The translations under genes were made by a program, and so were the position numbers. Positions 1-8,708 of a stretch of 64,000 bases of DNA are shown here, piece by piece. Source of the stretch: Sulfurovum sp. TSL1 (GTDB lineage: Bacteria > Campylobacterota > Campylobacteria > Campylobacterales > Sulfurovaceae); NCBI RefSeq assembly GCF_019972135.1, contig NZ_BPFI01000001.1, forward strand, positions 1,533,106-1,597,105. The letters are read 5' to 3'. Below the pieces are notes generated by a model that was not told the origin of the DNA, did no database searches, and saw only the letters and a list, made by a program, of their open reading frames with translations. How positions within the stretch are numbered: the stretch's first letter is position 1; every line of letters starts with the position of its first letter.

Positions 1-30
1 ATGGCATTGGTAAAAGAATTAAAAAAATAA
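1..30 (+). CDS. 3' end of an upstream gene (truncated by window)
   Basis: Frame 1 is open from the first base and ends in TAA at 28-30, giving a lysine-rich tail of nine residues. A tRNA promoter begins about 40 bases downstream, so a gene end fits the layout. Nothing in nine residues identifies the family, and chance cannot be excluded. Confidence 0.3.
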   Translation: MALVKELKK

Positions 31-72
31 TTTATTTTTTATTTTATGTGTCGATTTTTAAGTTTCAGCTGT

Positions 73-78
73 TATAAT
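73..78 (+). promoter_or_regulatory. -10 box of the tRNA-Phe promoter
   Basis: A perfect TATAAT lies 36 bases before the mature tRNA-Phe 5' end. No good -35 box is seen, which is common for the main sigma factor in this phylum. Confidence 0.5.
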
Positions 79-113
79 TCTATCCACTTAAACGGACATC
101 CTGTCTTTAAGTT

Positions 114-189
114 GGCTCCATAGCTCAGTTGGTAGAGCAAAGGATTGAAAATCCTTGTGTCGGCGGTTCGATTCCGTCTGGCGCCACCA
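114..189 (+). tRNA. tRNA-Phe (anticodon GAA), CCA encoded
   Basis: The cloverleaf can be drawn by eye: D arm GCTC/GAGC, anticodon stem AAGGA/TCCTT around loop TTGAAAA (anticodon GAA, phenylalanine), T arm GGCGG/CCGTC with loop TTCGATT, and an encoded CCA end. The acceptor stem GGCTCCA/TGGCGCC pairs at six of seven positions; position 4 (T) faces C at 69, a non-canonical pair. The rest of the molecule is normal, so it is probably functional. Confidence 0.95.
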
Positions 190-383
190 TTTCTTCAAAC
201 ATAATCCTAAAAATATTCACAATCATTAACCAAAATCTTTCAAAAAACGGTTTATTTGCTTAAAAACCATCTAAAAATCTCTTCATGAGGTAAATCTTTT
301 TCTCTCTTTATTCCTCTAAACCCCACGTATATACGGGGCTTCTACATAATTATTAACTTTTTGTTAACTATTTATTAATTTTA

Positions 384-413
384 TTGACATTATTCAAGAA
401 TTTAGGTTATACT
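384..413 (+). promoter_or_regulatory. Sigma-70 type promoter of the porin gene
   Basis: TTGACA (384-389) and TATACT (408-413) are separated by 18 bases, near consensus, in an AT-rich stretch. Transcription would begin near 420, leaving a short leader with ribosome site AAGGAG at 437-442, seven bases before the porin ATG. This is the clearest consensus promoter in the window and suits a highly expressed outer-membrane protein. The remaining bases 190-383 hold nothing I recognise. Confidence 0.75.
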
Positions 414-448
414 TAGGTTGTATTCAAAACAAATTCAAGGAGATTACA

Positions 449-1681
449 ATGAAAAAAACATTATTACTTTCAGTAGTAGCGTCAACAATGATCATGGCTG
501 GTGGAGATATCGCTCCAGTTGAGCCAGTAGTAGAAACACCAGCACCAGTTGCATCTGGTTGGGAATTTAGTGGAAATGCAGTAGTTTACTACCAAACAGA
601 CGATGCTACAGCAGGACTTTCTGGTGATGGTTCTGATGACAGCTTATTTTCTCAAGGTTCTTCAGCAGCAGACGCTGGTATCCAACTTAGAGCAACAAAT
701 AACGATGTTGTAGCTGGAATCGGTGCAGGTTTTGCAGTAAACGGACTTGCAACACTTAACCTAGAAAACACTATCGTATCTAATACTCCACAAGGTGTTG
801 CTAATGGTGGTAACGATGTAGATGATTTTACTGATGGTGGTTGGATCTCTGAAGCTTACTTGACTTACGGGTTTGGTAACACAGGTATCAAAGCGGGTCG
901 TCAGACACTTCCAGCATCACTTTCACCATTTGCATACTCTGAAAACTGGAATGTATTTGCAAATACATTTGATGCAGTAACAGTGGTAAATACTGATATT
1001 TCAAACACAACGATCGTTGGTGGATGGATCGCCGGTGCTAACACTAATGGTTGGGGTCACACACAAAACTTAACAGACTTCAATTCATTGAATGATGAAG
1101 ACGGTGTTTGGATGATCACTGCACAAAACAAGTCAATCGCAAACTTGACATTGACAGGTTCTTACTACTTTGGTTCAGATATGGGTGCGAATGATGATTT
1201 AAATATCCTATGGGGTGATGCTGCATACGATGCAGGTAACTTCGGTGTTGCAATCCAGGGTGGTATGCTTGATGCAGGTTTACCAGATGATATGACTGCA
1301 TTCGGTGCGAAATTGACTGGTGCTGTTAGCGGTATCAACCTTATGGCTGCTTACTCTACTACAGAAGATGGTGCGATGAGTCAACTTGGTGGGACAACAT
1401 CAGTACTCTACACAAACACGATCATTGATCAACTTGTACCGAGACAAAACGATGAAGATAAGTTCGTTGTAGGTGCGAACATGGATGCACTTGGTGGAAA
1501 CATTGCTGCCGCATATGCAAACGTTTCAGCTACTGCTGACTCTGACGAGATCGATGTTGCTTATGCGACAAACCTAACAGATTCTCTAGGTTTAACTGCA
1601 GCTTACGTTTTTTATGATGTAGATGCTCCTAACACTGATTCTGTTAACTTGATCCGTGTGATCGCAAACTACAACTTCTAA
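449..1681 (+). CDS. Outer-membrane beta-barrel porin, Campylobacterota type
   Basis: Predicted exported porin of 410 residues. Residues 1-18 are a signal peptide (two lysines, then a hydrophobic core ending MAGG). A short Pro/Val/Glu-rich linker follows (about 22-36), then a long Gly/Asn/Ala-rich region with alternating hydrophobic residues, as in beta strands. The protein ends in asparagine-phenylalanine after an aromatic strand, the usual signal for barrel assembly. It resembles OprD-like or major outer-membrane proteins of this phylum; substrate cannot be told. The gene is monocistronic, with its own promoter, a strong ribosome site and a terminator just downstream. Confidence 0.85.
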   Translation: MKKTLLLSVVASTMIMAGGDIAPVEPVVETPAPVASGWEFSGNAVVYYQTDDATAGLSGDGSDDSLFSQGSSAADAGIQLRATNNDVVAGIGAGFAVNGLATLNLENTIVSNTPQGVANGGNDVDDFTDGGWISEAYLTYGFGNTGIKAGRQTLPASLSPFAYSENWNVFANTFDAVTVVNTDISNTTIVGGWIAGANTNGWGHTQNLTDFNSLNDEDGVWMITAQNKSIANLTLTGSYYFGSDMGANDDLNILWGDAAYDAGNFGVAIQGGMLDAGLPDDMTAFGAKLTGAVSGINLMAAYSTTEDGAMSQLGGTTSVLYTNTIIDQLVPRQNDEDKFVVGANMDALGGNIAAAYANVSATADSDEIDVAYATNLTDSLGLTAAYVFYDVDAPNTDSVNLIRVIANYNF

Positions 1682-1710
1682 GAATCACTTCTTAAAGTTT
1701 TACTTGCTTT

Positions 1711-1755
1711 AGAGTTCAGGCTTTTGCCTGACTCTAACCTTTCTTTCTTCTTTTT
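1711..1755 (+). terminator. Rho-independent terminator after the porin gene
   Basis: An inverted repeat (AGAGTTCAGGC, TTTT loop, GCCTGACTCT, one bulged T) begins 29 bases after the porin stop and is followed by a pyrimidine, T-rich run (TTTCTTTCTTC then TTTTT). Confidence 0.8.
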
Positions 1756-1841
1756 ATATTCTTTACATTTTTTCAACCTTATACATTTTTTTATCTTTTG
1801 GCTATAATGCTGAAAAAGTTTAAAATACAAATGAGATATTT

Positions 1842-3155
1842 ATGAATAAAAAATTACACCTGGTCAGTCTCGGCTGTACCAAAAACCTTGTCGACAGTGA
1901 AGTGATGCTCGGCCGTCTCAAAGACTATGAGATCACCGATGACAACACCGAAGCCGATGTCATCATCGTCAACACCTGCGGGTTCATCGATGCGGCTAAA
2001 GAAGAGAGCATCAACACTGTACTGAGCCTCCATGATGAACGTAAAGAAAACTCCATCCTGGTGATGAGCGGATGTTTGAGCGAACGTTACAAAGAAGAGC
2101 TTCAGGCTGATATGCCGGAGATCGACATCTTTACGGGTGTAGGTGACTATGAGAAGATCGATGAACTGATCGCTTCGAAACAGAGTACTTTCAGCCCGGA
2201 AGTCTACCTTGCTACGGAAACCTCCGGAAGGGTCATTACAGGTTCCAACTACCATGCCTACATCAAGATCGCCGAAGGGTGCAATCAGGCCTGTTCTTTC
2301 TGTGCGATCCCGAGCTTTAAAGGAAAACTGCACTCGCGCTCCCTTTCGTCCATCGTCAAAGAGGTGGAAAACCTTGTAGCCCAGGGCTTTTACGACTTCT
2401 CATTCATTTCACAGGACAGCTCCAGTTACGGACGTGATATGGAACTTAAAGATGGGCTGATAGAGCTTATCAAAAAGGTGGAAGCTATAGAGGGTGTGCA
2501 GTCTGCACGTATCCTGTACCTCTACCCTAGTACGACAACTTTTGCACTTGTCGATGCCATTGCTGACTCTGAGATCTTTCAAACCTATTATGATATGCCT
2601 ATCCAGCACATCGATGATGCCATGCTCAAGACCATGAAACGCGGATTTGGAGAGCAAAAGACCATAGAACTGCTTGAATACATGAAAAGCAAACCGGGTG
2701 CCTTTTTGCGTACCTCTGTGATCGCAGGACATCCTGGCGAAAGTGAAGAGAGCTTTCAGCGACTCTGTGATTTTATGGAAACTTTCGAGTTTGACAGATT
2801 TAACACTTTCCACTACTCCAATGAGGAGACGACCGCTGCCTATGCTATGGAACAGGTCGATGAAGAGACCATTGACCAGAGAGCACAGCTTCTTGGAGAG
2901 ATCGCAGAAACAAGTACCCTCAAGTCGCTTGAAAAAATGGTCGGTCAAACCGTGACCCTTGCCATCGATGGTGAGAGTGATGAACACGAGTACCTGCTTT
3001 CAGCAAGGCCGCTCATCTGGGCCGTGGATATCGACGGGGAAATACTCATCAACGATACTTCTGACCTTCCTGTAGAGTACGGCAAAAGGTATGAGGCAAA
3101 AGTCACCGAGTTGGTAGGGTCCCAGCTGCTTGCCACACTGATCAAGGCACTCTAA
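1842..3155 (+). CDS. rimO: Ribosomal protein S12 methylthiotransferase RimO
   Basis: Radical-SAM methylthiotransferase of 437 residues that adds a methylthio group to a conserved aspartate of ribosomal protein S12. The N-terminal MTTase domain carries the first cluster cysteines at C12, C46 and C78; the radical-SAM motif CNQACSFC places C147, C151 and C154; a TRAM-like domain ends the protein. The motif around C12 (GCTKNLVDSE) is typical of RimO, not MiaB; MiaB is encoded separately at 5660-6958. A TATAAT at 1803-1808 could be its -10 box. tilS follows after 8 bases, so the two are probably cotranscribed. Confidence 0.95.
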   Translation: MNKKLHLVSLGCTKNLVDSEVMLGRLKDYEITDDNTEADVIIVNTCGFIDAAKEESINTVLSLHDERKENSILVMSGCLSERYKEELQADMPEIDIFTGVGDYEKIDELIASKQSTFSPEVYLATETSGRVITGSNYHAYIKIAEGCNQACSFCAIPSFKGKLHSRSLSSIVKEVENLVAQGFYDFSFISQDSSSYGRDMELKDGLIELIKKVEAIEGVQSARILYLYPSTTTFALVDAIADSEIFQTYYDMPIQHIDDAMLKTMKRGFGEQKTIELLEYMKSKPGAFLRTSVIAGHPGESEESFQRLCDFMETFEFDRFNTFHYSNEETTAAYAMEQVDEETIDQRAQLLGEIAETSTLKSLEKMVGQTVTLAIDGESDEHEYLLSARPLIWAVDIDGEILINDTSDLPVEYGKRYEAKVTELVGSQLLATLIKAL

Positions 3156-3163
3156 ACAAGCTT

Positions 3164-4147
3164 ATGCTCACACTCGACCTCTCACACCTAAAAGGGAAAA
3201 AGAATTTATTGGCTTTTTCCGCAGGTGTGGACTCCTCTGCACTTTTCTTTTTACTCTTAAAGTACCAAATAAAGTTCGATATCGCCATCGTCAATTATGG
3301 TACACGCGAAACAAGTGATGAAGAAGAGATGCATGCAAAAGCACTGGCTAAACAACATAAACTCTTCTGTCACAGCATTAAAGCCCCGACATTTCACAGC
3401 CATTTTGAAAAACAGGCCAGAGACTTCCGTTATGAGTTTTTTGAATCTCTCATCACCATAGAGGGCTACGACACCCTGATCACAGCACATCAGCTTAACG
3501 ATCAGTTGGAATGGCTGCTTATGCGTCTTAGCAAAGGGGCGGGCTTGAGTGAACTGCTGGGCCTTGAACCGGTCACACAAAAAGGACACTATGCGCTCGT
3601 ACGACCGCTGCTTACCTACAGCAAAGAAGAGTTACTGCACTATCTGCAAACAAATGCGTATCCTTATTTTGTGGATGAGAGCAACAGTGATGAAAGCTAT
3701 GAACGCAACAAGTTCAGAAAACACTTCTCCGATGCATTGATATCTGAGTATAAAGAAGGCATTCAACGCAGTATGGAATACCTGAGAAAAGACAAAGAGA
3801 TACTTGAAAGCGGTTTTCAAACACTCTATAGCAACAAGCTGCTGCACATTGTCAAGCTCCATGCCCCCGCTGCCAAAGTCAAAGCGGCAGACCTTACACT
3901 CAAAAAACTGGGCTACCTTCTCTCTGCTCCTCAACGCCAGGAAATAGAAAAAGAATCCTCTTTGGTCATAGGCGGAGCATGGAGTATAGCACTGCAAGAG
4001 GACCTGCTCTTCATTGCACCTTTCCTCACAGTCGATATGCCAAAGAAATTTAAAGAGCTCTGCAGGGTGCTGAAAGTACCGGCGAAGATCAGACCCTACC
4101 TTTTTAAAGAAAATATAAACCCAAAATTTCTAATTTCTAATTTCTAA
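3164..4147 (+). CDS. tilS: tRNA(Ile)-lysidine synthase TilS
   Basis: ATP-dependent ligase that converts the wobble cytidine of tRNA-Ile(CAU) to lysidine. The PP-loop near the N-terminus reads SAGVDSS (residues 19-25) where the family pattern is SGGxDS, so the second position is alanine; the rest of the N-type ATP pyrophosphatase fold is recognisable, including the ERNKFRKH-type stretch near residue 185. At 327 residues it has only a reduced C-terminal region. Its last residues and stop codon are written by a heptanucleotide tandem array (4126-4181), so the C-terminus may have been trimmed by that array. Confidence 0.9.
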   Translation: MLTLDLSHLKGKKNLLAFSAGVDSSALFFLLLKYQIKFDIAIVNYGTRETSDEEEMHAKALAKQHKLFCHSIKAPTFHSHFEKQARDFRYEFFESLITIEGYDTLITAHQLNDQLEWLLMRLSKGAGLSELLGLEPVTQKGHYALVRPLLTYSKEELLHYLQTNAYPYFVDESNSDESYERNKFRKHFSDALISEYKEGIQRSMEYLRKDKEILESGFQTLYSNKLLHIVKLHAPAAKVKAADLTLKKLGYLLSAPQRQEIEKESSLVIGGAWSIALQEDLLFIAPFLTVDMPKKFKELCRVLKVPAKIRPYLFKENINPKFLISNF

Positions 4148-4185
4148 TTCCTCACTCCTAATTCCTAATTCCTCACTCCTCACTC
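4126..4185. repeat. Heptanucleotide tandem array between tilS and xerH
   Basis: Eight consecutive 7-base units plus a partial one: three ATTTCTA, then variants of the form A(T/C)TCCT(A/C). The array spans the stop codon of tilS on the plus strand and the stop codon of the recombinase gene on the minus strand. Confidence 0.9.
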
Positions 4186-5024
4186 AAATGCCCAGCATTT
4201 GCCAAGGGGTGCGCTTTCATATACTCCTGCATTTTTTTGACGCTTCCAAGCTTTGTGTAAACCTGTGTGGTTGCCATCGTTTCGTGCCCAAGCAGTTCAC
4301 TCACATCTGAGATACGTGCCCCATGATTGAGCAGATGCGTGGCAAAAGAGTGTCGCAGTTGATGCGGTGTCACTTTCAACCCCTGTGCCTTGAAAAGTTT
4401 TGTAAGCATATAACGTAACTGTGCAGCGTTCATAGGCGCAGAACCTTTTTCAAACAGATACTTTTTGGGGGATCTTCTTTTGATATACAAGTGAATAAGT
4501 TCTTGTAGACTATCCAATAGAGGCAGTTCTCTTACCTTGTTTCCTTTACCATGGATCTGTATCCATCCCTCCTTGATATCTTCAAGTTTAAGATGACTCA
4601 GTTCGGAGATACGCAATCCCAATCCATACAGCATTGAGATAAGCAATTTCCCCTCTACATCGGCATGACTTAAAACCTCTTCTATATAATTCTCTTCAAT
4701 AGGCTTTGGAAGGCTTTGGGGTACCTTTATAGTCTCATCTCCTATAAGTTTGATACGCAGTTGACACTGATCTGCCAAATACTTTGTAAAAGAGTGTACT
4801 GCGGAGAGTTTTTTTACGATGGTCTTTTTATGATTTTTAACGATCTTAAAACGAAACGGGGTGATATCCAGTACAGTGAAACCATCTTCTTTATAGACAT
4901 GACTCTCTTCGAGCATTTGCCTTAAGGCTATCTCATACGTCACGATAGACGTTTCAGAATACCCTCTGACATCAAACAGATAATGCAAAAACTCCTCGGA
5001 TGCCTCTTGAAGTTTATCTTTCAT
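4173..5024 (-). CDS. Tyrosine recombinase, XerH/XerD-like
   Basis: Site-specific tyrosine recombinase of 283 residues. An N-terminal SAM-like core-binding domain (about 1-105) precedes the catalytic domain with R138 (GLGLRIS), K near 160 (HGKGNK), the HxLRH box H221/R224/H225, H247 and the nucleophile Y256 (TQVYTKLG). All catalytic residues are present. In this phylum one Xer enzyme (XerH) usually resolves chromosome dimers; this protein is shorter than I recall for H. pylori XerH, so the exact orthology is uncertain. It is the last gene of a miaB-acyltransferase-recombinase operon. Its final residues lie in the heptamer array. Confidence 0.85.
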   Translation of the reverse strand: MKDKLQEASEEFLHYLFDVRGYSETSIVTYEIALRQMLEESHVYKEDGFTVLDITPFRFKIVKNHKKTIVKKLSAVHSFTKYLADQCQLRIKLIGDETIKVPQSLPKPIEENYIEEVLSHADVEGKLLISMLYGLGLRISELSHLKLEDIKEGWIQIHGKGNKVRELPLLDSLQELIHLYIKRRSPKKYLFEKGSAPMNAAQLRYMLTKLFKAQGLKVTPHQLRHSFATHLLNHGARISDVSELLGHETMATTQVYTKLGSVKKMQEYMKAHPLANAGHLSEE

Positions 5025-5027
5025 CTT

Positions 5028-5651
5028 TTAATGCACCGTATGTGTTAACATTTTTTCTCTAAGAAATGTTCTGGCTTCATCCTGTTCCATTCCCTCCAAA
5101 GAGACATTCTCCAAATAGAAATCGATGGTAGTGAAAGGTTTGGGAATGACAAATTTATCCCAACTTTCAAGCTGCCAATACGCCTTAGGTACGTAATTCA
5201 CTGTCAATACCGGTGCCTTGGCCTTATGTGCCAAAGCGATAGCGCCATCACTGATACTGTGGCGTGGACCCCTGGGGCCATCAGGCGTAACCAGAAGATC
5301 ATCCCCTTTTTTCAATGCCCTGAACGCTTCTCTCAACACTTGAGCAGCTCCACGGCTGCTGGACCCTCGCAAAGGTGCGATAGAAAAATACATCAGTATC
5401 CTTGCGATCATCTCTCCATCAAAATGCCTCGAGATGATCCCCGAAGCTGACTGTTTTTTATGAAAGTAGCGATAGGCTTGGGGAGACATCAGCAGTTCAC
5501 CGTGCCAACAGATAACAATGGACTGCTCTTGTGTAATCTCACCTGTGATATGAAAGTTTTTTTTAGAGGTCATCCAGTAAAAACGCATCAGAAGATAGCC
5601 CAGCGGGGGGAGGATGACTTGAGCAATGCTTCGTGAGAGTGTTTTAAACAT
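5028..5651 (-). CDS. DUF374-type lysophospholipid acyltransferase-like membrane protein
   Basis: Protein of 207 residues of the LPLAT superfamily, DUF374 branch. A hydrophobic N-terminus (about 8-26) suggests membrane attachment. Visible family blocks are CWHGELL, SRHFDGEMI, LRGSSSRGA and TPDGPRGPR. These enzymes move acyl chains onto lipid or lipid A-like acceptors; the acceptor here is unknown. It starts 8 bases after miaB and ends 3 bases before the recombinase gene, so it is in the middle of a three-gene operon. Confidence 0.8.
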   Translation of the reverse strand: MFKTLSRSIAQVILPPLGYLLMRFYWMTSKKNFHITGEITQEQSIVICWHGELLMSPQAYRYFHKKQSASGIISRHFDGEMIARILMYFSIAPLRGSSSRGAAQVLREAFRALKKGDDLLVTPDGPRGPRHSISDGAIALAHKAKAPVLTVNYVPKAYWQLESWDKFVIPKPFTTIDFYLENVSLEGMEQDEARTFLREKMLTHTVH

Positions 5652-5659
5652 TGGCTTTC

Positions 5660-6958
5660 CTAAACAAGCACTCCATCAAGAGCACCCCGAGAGGTTTTCG
5701 TCACTTTGACATCTACTATTTTACCCAAAAGCTCTTCACTTCCCTGGACAAAAAAGAGTTTACCGTCATCAGAACGTCCAGAAACCCTTCCGTTGGGTTT
5801 AAGTTCATCAAAATAGACTTGGTGTACCGTCCCCAACTGTGCATCCATGATCTCATCCAGTATCTCAGTATGTCGTGCCTGAAGTCGTGTCAATCTCTTC
5901 CCTGCTACATCGCTGTCGATCTGATCATCAAATGTTGCTGCTTCAGTATGCGGACGAGGAGAGTATTTGAAGGAGAACATCTGTTCAAAACGTACTTTTT
6001 CCAGTACATCCATCGTATCTTCAAAATCTGCATCGCTTTCTTCCGGGAATCCTACGATGATATCGGTAGAGATGGTTGCTTCAGGACACAGTGTACGAAT
6101 CTTTTCACAACGGTTCAGGAAGTTCTCTTTGGTATACCCTCTTTTCATGGCTTTCAGCAGTGAAGTAGACCCGCTTTGCAAAGGCACATGTATCTGTTTA
6201 CATATCTTAGGATTTGAGGCAAACTCCTGAATGAAAGCATCATCCATATGTAAAGGGTGAGGAGAGGTAAATCGTATACGTTCCAATCCTTCTATCTTAG
6301 AGATCTTTTGCAACAACTGCGTAAAGTCACAGCGCTCTTCAGCGGAGCCGAACCGTCTTCCGTAGTTATTGACATTCTGTCCGAGAAGCATCACTTCCTT
6401 TGCCCCGGTAGCGACAGCTTTTGTGATCTCCTGTACGATAAGGTCAGAAGGGATAGATATCTCCTCTCCACGTGTTGCAGGTACGATACAGAAGGTACAG
6501 GACTTATCGCATCCGATGGAGATATTGACCATCGCTTTAAACGGATTGCTTCTGTACTCGCCAAAGGCATAGGTACTTTCATCAAAATCTGTACTGACCT
6601 CTACGGCATGTTTTTTATTGATCACTTCAGTGATCTTTGAGACATTTCTTGCACCCAGTACAAAATCCACCGAAGGTGCACGTTTAATGATCTCATCACC
6701 TAAATGCGAAGCGGTACATCCTGTCACACCTATTTTTGCGGAAGGTTTTTTATGTTTGTTAAATACACCGATCTCTGAAAAGAGTTTTGCTACAGGCTTC
6801 TCTCTGACAGAACATGTATTGATGATAATAAGGTCAGCATCTTCTAGATTTTCAGTGATTTCGTAGGATTCTTTTTGGTTCAATTCTGCGATCATATGTT
6901 CACTGTCACGAACGTTCATCGCACAACCAAGTGTTTCTATAAATAATTTTTTACTCAA
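5660..6958 (-). CDS. miaB: tRNA-2-methylthio-N6-dimethylallyladenosine synthase MiaB
   Basis: Radical-SAM enzyme of 432 residues that methylthiolates i6A37 in tRNA. C12, C49 and C81 hold the auxiliary cluster and C150/C154/C157 (GCDKSCTFC) the SAM cluster; a TRAM domain ends the protein. The start is TTG at 6958: the reading frame has a stop just upstream, and the resulting N-terminus ([12 protein letters not shown]) matches the family start. Together with MiaA at 22493 it would complete ms2i6A synthesis. A very short ORF upstream overlaps this start by 8 bases. Confidence 0.95.
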   Translation of the reverse strand: MSKKLFIETLGCAMNVRDSEHMIAELNQKESYEITENLEDADLIIINTCSVREKPVAKLFSEIGVFNKHKKPSAKIGVTGCTASHLGDEIIKRAPSVDFVLGARNVSKITEVINKKHAVEVSTDFDESTYAFGEYRSNPFKAMVNISIGCDKSCTFCIVPATRGEEISIPSDLIVQEITKAVATGAKEVMLLGQNVNNYGRRFGSAEERCDFTQLLQKISKIEGLERIRFTSPHPLHMDDAFIQEFASNPKICKQIHVPLQSGSTSLLKAMKRGYTKENFLNRCEKIRTLCPEATISTDIIVGFPEESDADFEDTMDVLEKVRFEQMFSFKYSPRPHTEAATFDDQIDSDVAGKRLTRLQARHTEILDEIMDAQLGTVHQVYFDELKPNGRVSGRSDDGKLFFVQGSEELLGKIVDVKVTKTSRGALDGVLV

Positions 6959-7043
6959 ATGTTATCTCTTCTTTAATGGGGTAGTCTTCTGGGTCAAAGC
7001 CCAAAAAACCATGCTTTATGCCAAGCCTACCTTAGAAATAGCC

Positions 7044-7283
7044 TTATGCGATAATATGTACTTCGTAGATATATTCATTTTCATCCAGTCCGTATTTGAC
7101 TTCTCTCATATATACAGAGAAACCTTTTTCTTCAAAATATTCAATCAACTCTTTCAGCTCTTTGTGCGAGTTATCTTTATCAAAATAAAATATAGATCTA
7201 TTCGCCAGCTCGTCTTCTATTTTTTGCAACTCAATCGTTTTCGGCTTCGCTTTAAGTGTGGTTCTAGCAAGTTTCAGTTTCAT
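7044..7283 (-). CDS. HP0268-like small conserved protein
   Basis: Protein of 79 residues with the pattern I recall for H. pylori HP0268 and its Campylobacter relative: basic N-terminus MKLKLARTTLK, a central RSIFYFDKDN block, and a C-terminal EYIYEVHIIA strand. HP0268 has been described as a small nuclease with nicking and ribonuclease activity; whether that applies here is inference. Its position between miaB and nusA is also the arrangement in Campylobacter, which supports orthology. Confidence 0.8.
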   Translation of the reverse strand: MKLKLARTTLKAKPKTIELQKIEDELANRSIFYFDKDNSHKELKELIEYFEEKGFSVYMREVKYGLDENEYIYEVHIIA

Positions 7284-7367
7284 CTATGGGTACCTTTTAA
7301 ATTATATTATTTATTCTTCCGATTTATATAACAATTATACTTTATTTTCTGTAAAGCTTTGGTTAGC

Positions 7368-7373
7368 TATAAT
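7368..7373 (+). promoter_or_regulatory. Candidate -10 box for nusA
   Basis: A perfect TATAAT lies 111 bases before the nusA ATG in the gap between the divergent HP0268-like gene and nusA. No clear -35 is seen. If used, the leader would be about 105 bases; I see no riboswitch or strong hairpin in it. Confidence 0.4.
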
Positions 7374-7483
7374 AATCAACTTCAAAAACAACACCTCCCA
7401 AGACGTTATTGACACTGTTATGTTACCTCTTGTAGCGGTATATTGTATTGATTATGAAAAACATTTATGAATAGGAAAAAACA

Positions 7484-8647
7484 ATGGAAAAAATATTAGA
7501 CATTATAGAAGCAATCGCACATGAAAAAAATATCTCCAAAGAGCATGCGATAGAGGCTTTTAAAGATGCTTTGATCAATACGGCTAAAAAGCTGACAAGT
7601 TTTACAAGTACCTTTGAAGTCAATATAGACAATGATACAAAAAAATACTCTATCTACAAGGTCATTACCGTTGTAGCTGATGATGATGGACAACTTTTTG
7701 TAGAAGTAGGAAAAGAAGGGAACAAGCAGAAAATAGAATCAGACAGTTTCATCGCGCTCTCCGATGCAAAAGAGTTTGATGACTCTTTAGAAGTGGGAGA
7801 CCAGTTAAAAGAGGAATTCATCCTGGAAGAACACGGGCGTACGGCTTCAGCAAATCTTTTCAGAGAACTTGAATACCATGTACAGAGACGTATCGAACAA
7901 GACCTGTTTGAAAAATATAAAGAAAAGGTAGGTACCGTCATGTTAGGTACTGTGAACCGTGTGGATGCAGATGACAATACACATGTTGAGATCGGTGAAC
8001 TTAAAGGTATCCTTACCCAGAGAAACCGTATCAAAGGCGAAAAATTTAAACGTGGTGACACTATACGTGCACTTCTAAGATATGTAAGTGTTGATCCGGA
8101 TCATGGTCTTTTCCTGGAGCTGACAAGAACCTCACCAAAATTTTTAGAAGCGCTGATGGCCAATGAAGTCCCGGAGATCGATGACGGTGTCGTAGAGATC
8201 GTGGCTGCAGCAAGGATCCCTGGTGAAAGAGCAAAAATAGCACTGAAGACAGAGCAGATGAATGTGGATCCTATCGGTGCAGCTGTGGGAGTCAAAGGTG
8301 TACGTATCAATGCAGTAAGTGAAGAGCTTAACGGTGAAAATATCGACTGTATCGAATTTTCACCTATCCCTGAAGTGTTCATTACACGAGCCTTAAGCCC
8401 TGCCATTTCACAGAGTATCAAAGTCGATGCTGATGAGAAAAAAGCAGTGGTTAACATTACCAGTGATCAAAAAGCAAAAGCGATCGGTAAATCAGGAATT
8501 AATATCCGTCTGGCCTCTATGCTTACAGGATATACGATAGAATTGAACGAAATTGAAGGGGTCACAGAAAGACAAGTAGACAGTTCAGACACTGCAGAAC
8601 CGACAAAAACGACCGATACATCAGCACTAGAGGATCTCTTTAAATAA
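7484..8647 (+). CDS. nusA: Transcription termination/antitermination factor NusA
   Basis: RNA polymerase-associated factor of 387 residues. The N-terminal polymerase-binding domain (about 1-125) begins with the typical MEKILDIIEAIAHEKNISKE pattern, followed by an S1 domain (about 130-200, GTVMLGTVNRV) and two KH domains (about 200-345, with GVKGVRINAVSEEL and GKSGINIRLASMLTG). It lacks the acidic C-terminal repeats of E. coli NusA, as is usual in this phylum. A ribosome site (AGGA) precedes the ATG. It converges with tpiA across a symmetric hairpin. Confidence 0.95.
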   Translation: MEKILDIIEAIAHEKNISKEHAIEAFKDALINTAKKLTSFTSTFEVNIDNDTKKYSIYKVITVVADDDGQLFVEVGKEGNKQKIESDSFIALSDAKEFDDSLEVGDQLKEEFILEEHGRTASANLFRELEYHVQRRIEQDLFEKYKEKVGTVMLGTVNRVDADDNTHVEIGELKGILTQRNRIKGEKFKRGDTIRALLRYVSVDPDHGLFLELTRTSPKFLEALMANEVPEIDDGVVEIVAAARIPGERAKIALKTEQMNVDPIGAAVGVKGVRINAVSEELNGENIDCIEFSPIPEVFITRALSPAISQSIKVDADEKKAVVNITSDQKAKAIGKSGINIRLASMLTGYTIELNEIEGVTERQVDSSDTAEPTKTTDTSALEDLFK

Positions 8648-8658
8648 AAAGATGCACT

Positions 8659-8683
8659 AAAAGTGAGTACATGACTCACTTTT
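8659..8683. terminator. Bidirectional terminator between nusA and tpiA
   Basis: A perfect 10-bp stem (AAAAGTGAGT/ACTCACTTTT) with a 5-base loop lies between the two convergent genes. A and T tracts at the ends allow it to act on either strand. Confidence 0.75.
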
Positions 8684-8708
8684 AAACGCGGCAAAGTAGC
8701 GCTTTGCT

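Noticed and set aside
1854..2987. Long minus-strand frames (159 and 192 codons) opposite rimO
   Set aside because: They lie wholly inside a clear radical-SAM gene, lack ribosome sites and show no domain pattern; they mirror the codon use of rimO.
4126..4185. CRISPR-like array
   Set aside because: Units are 7 bases and contiguous with no spacers; this is a simple tandem repeat. No CRISPR array or cas gene was seen in the window.
4173..5024. Integrase of the tRNA-Arg island
   Set aside because: The tyrosine recombinase is about 12 kb away inside a conserved tRNA-modification operon, so it is better explained as the chromosomal Xer enzyme.
5651..6163. 170-codon plus-strand frame opposite miaB
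   Set aside because: Antisense of a well-supported gene.
7258..7470. 70-codon frame upstream of nusA
   Set aside because: Very AT-rich, overlaps the HP0268-like start and the likely nusA promoter, no ribosome site.
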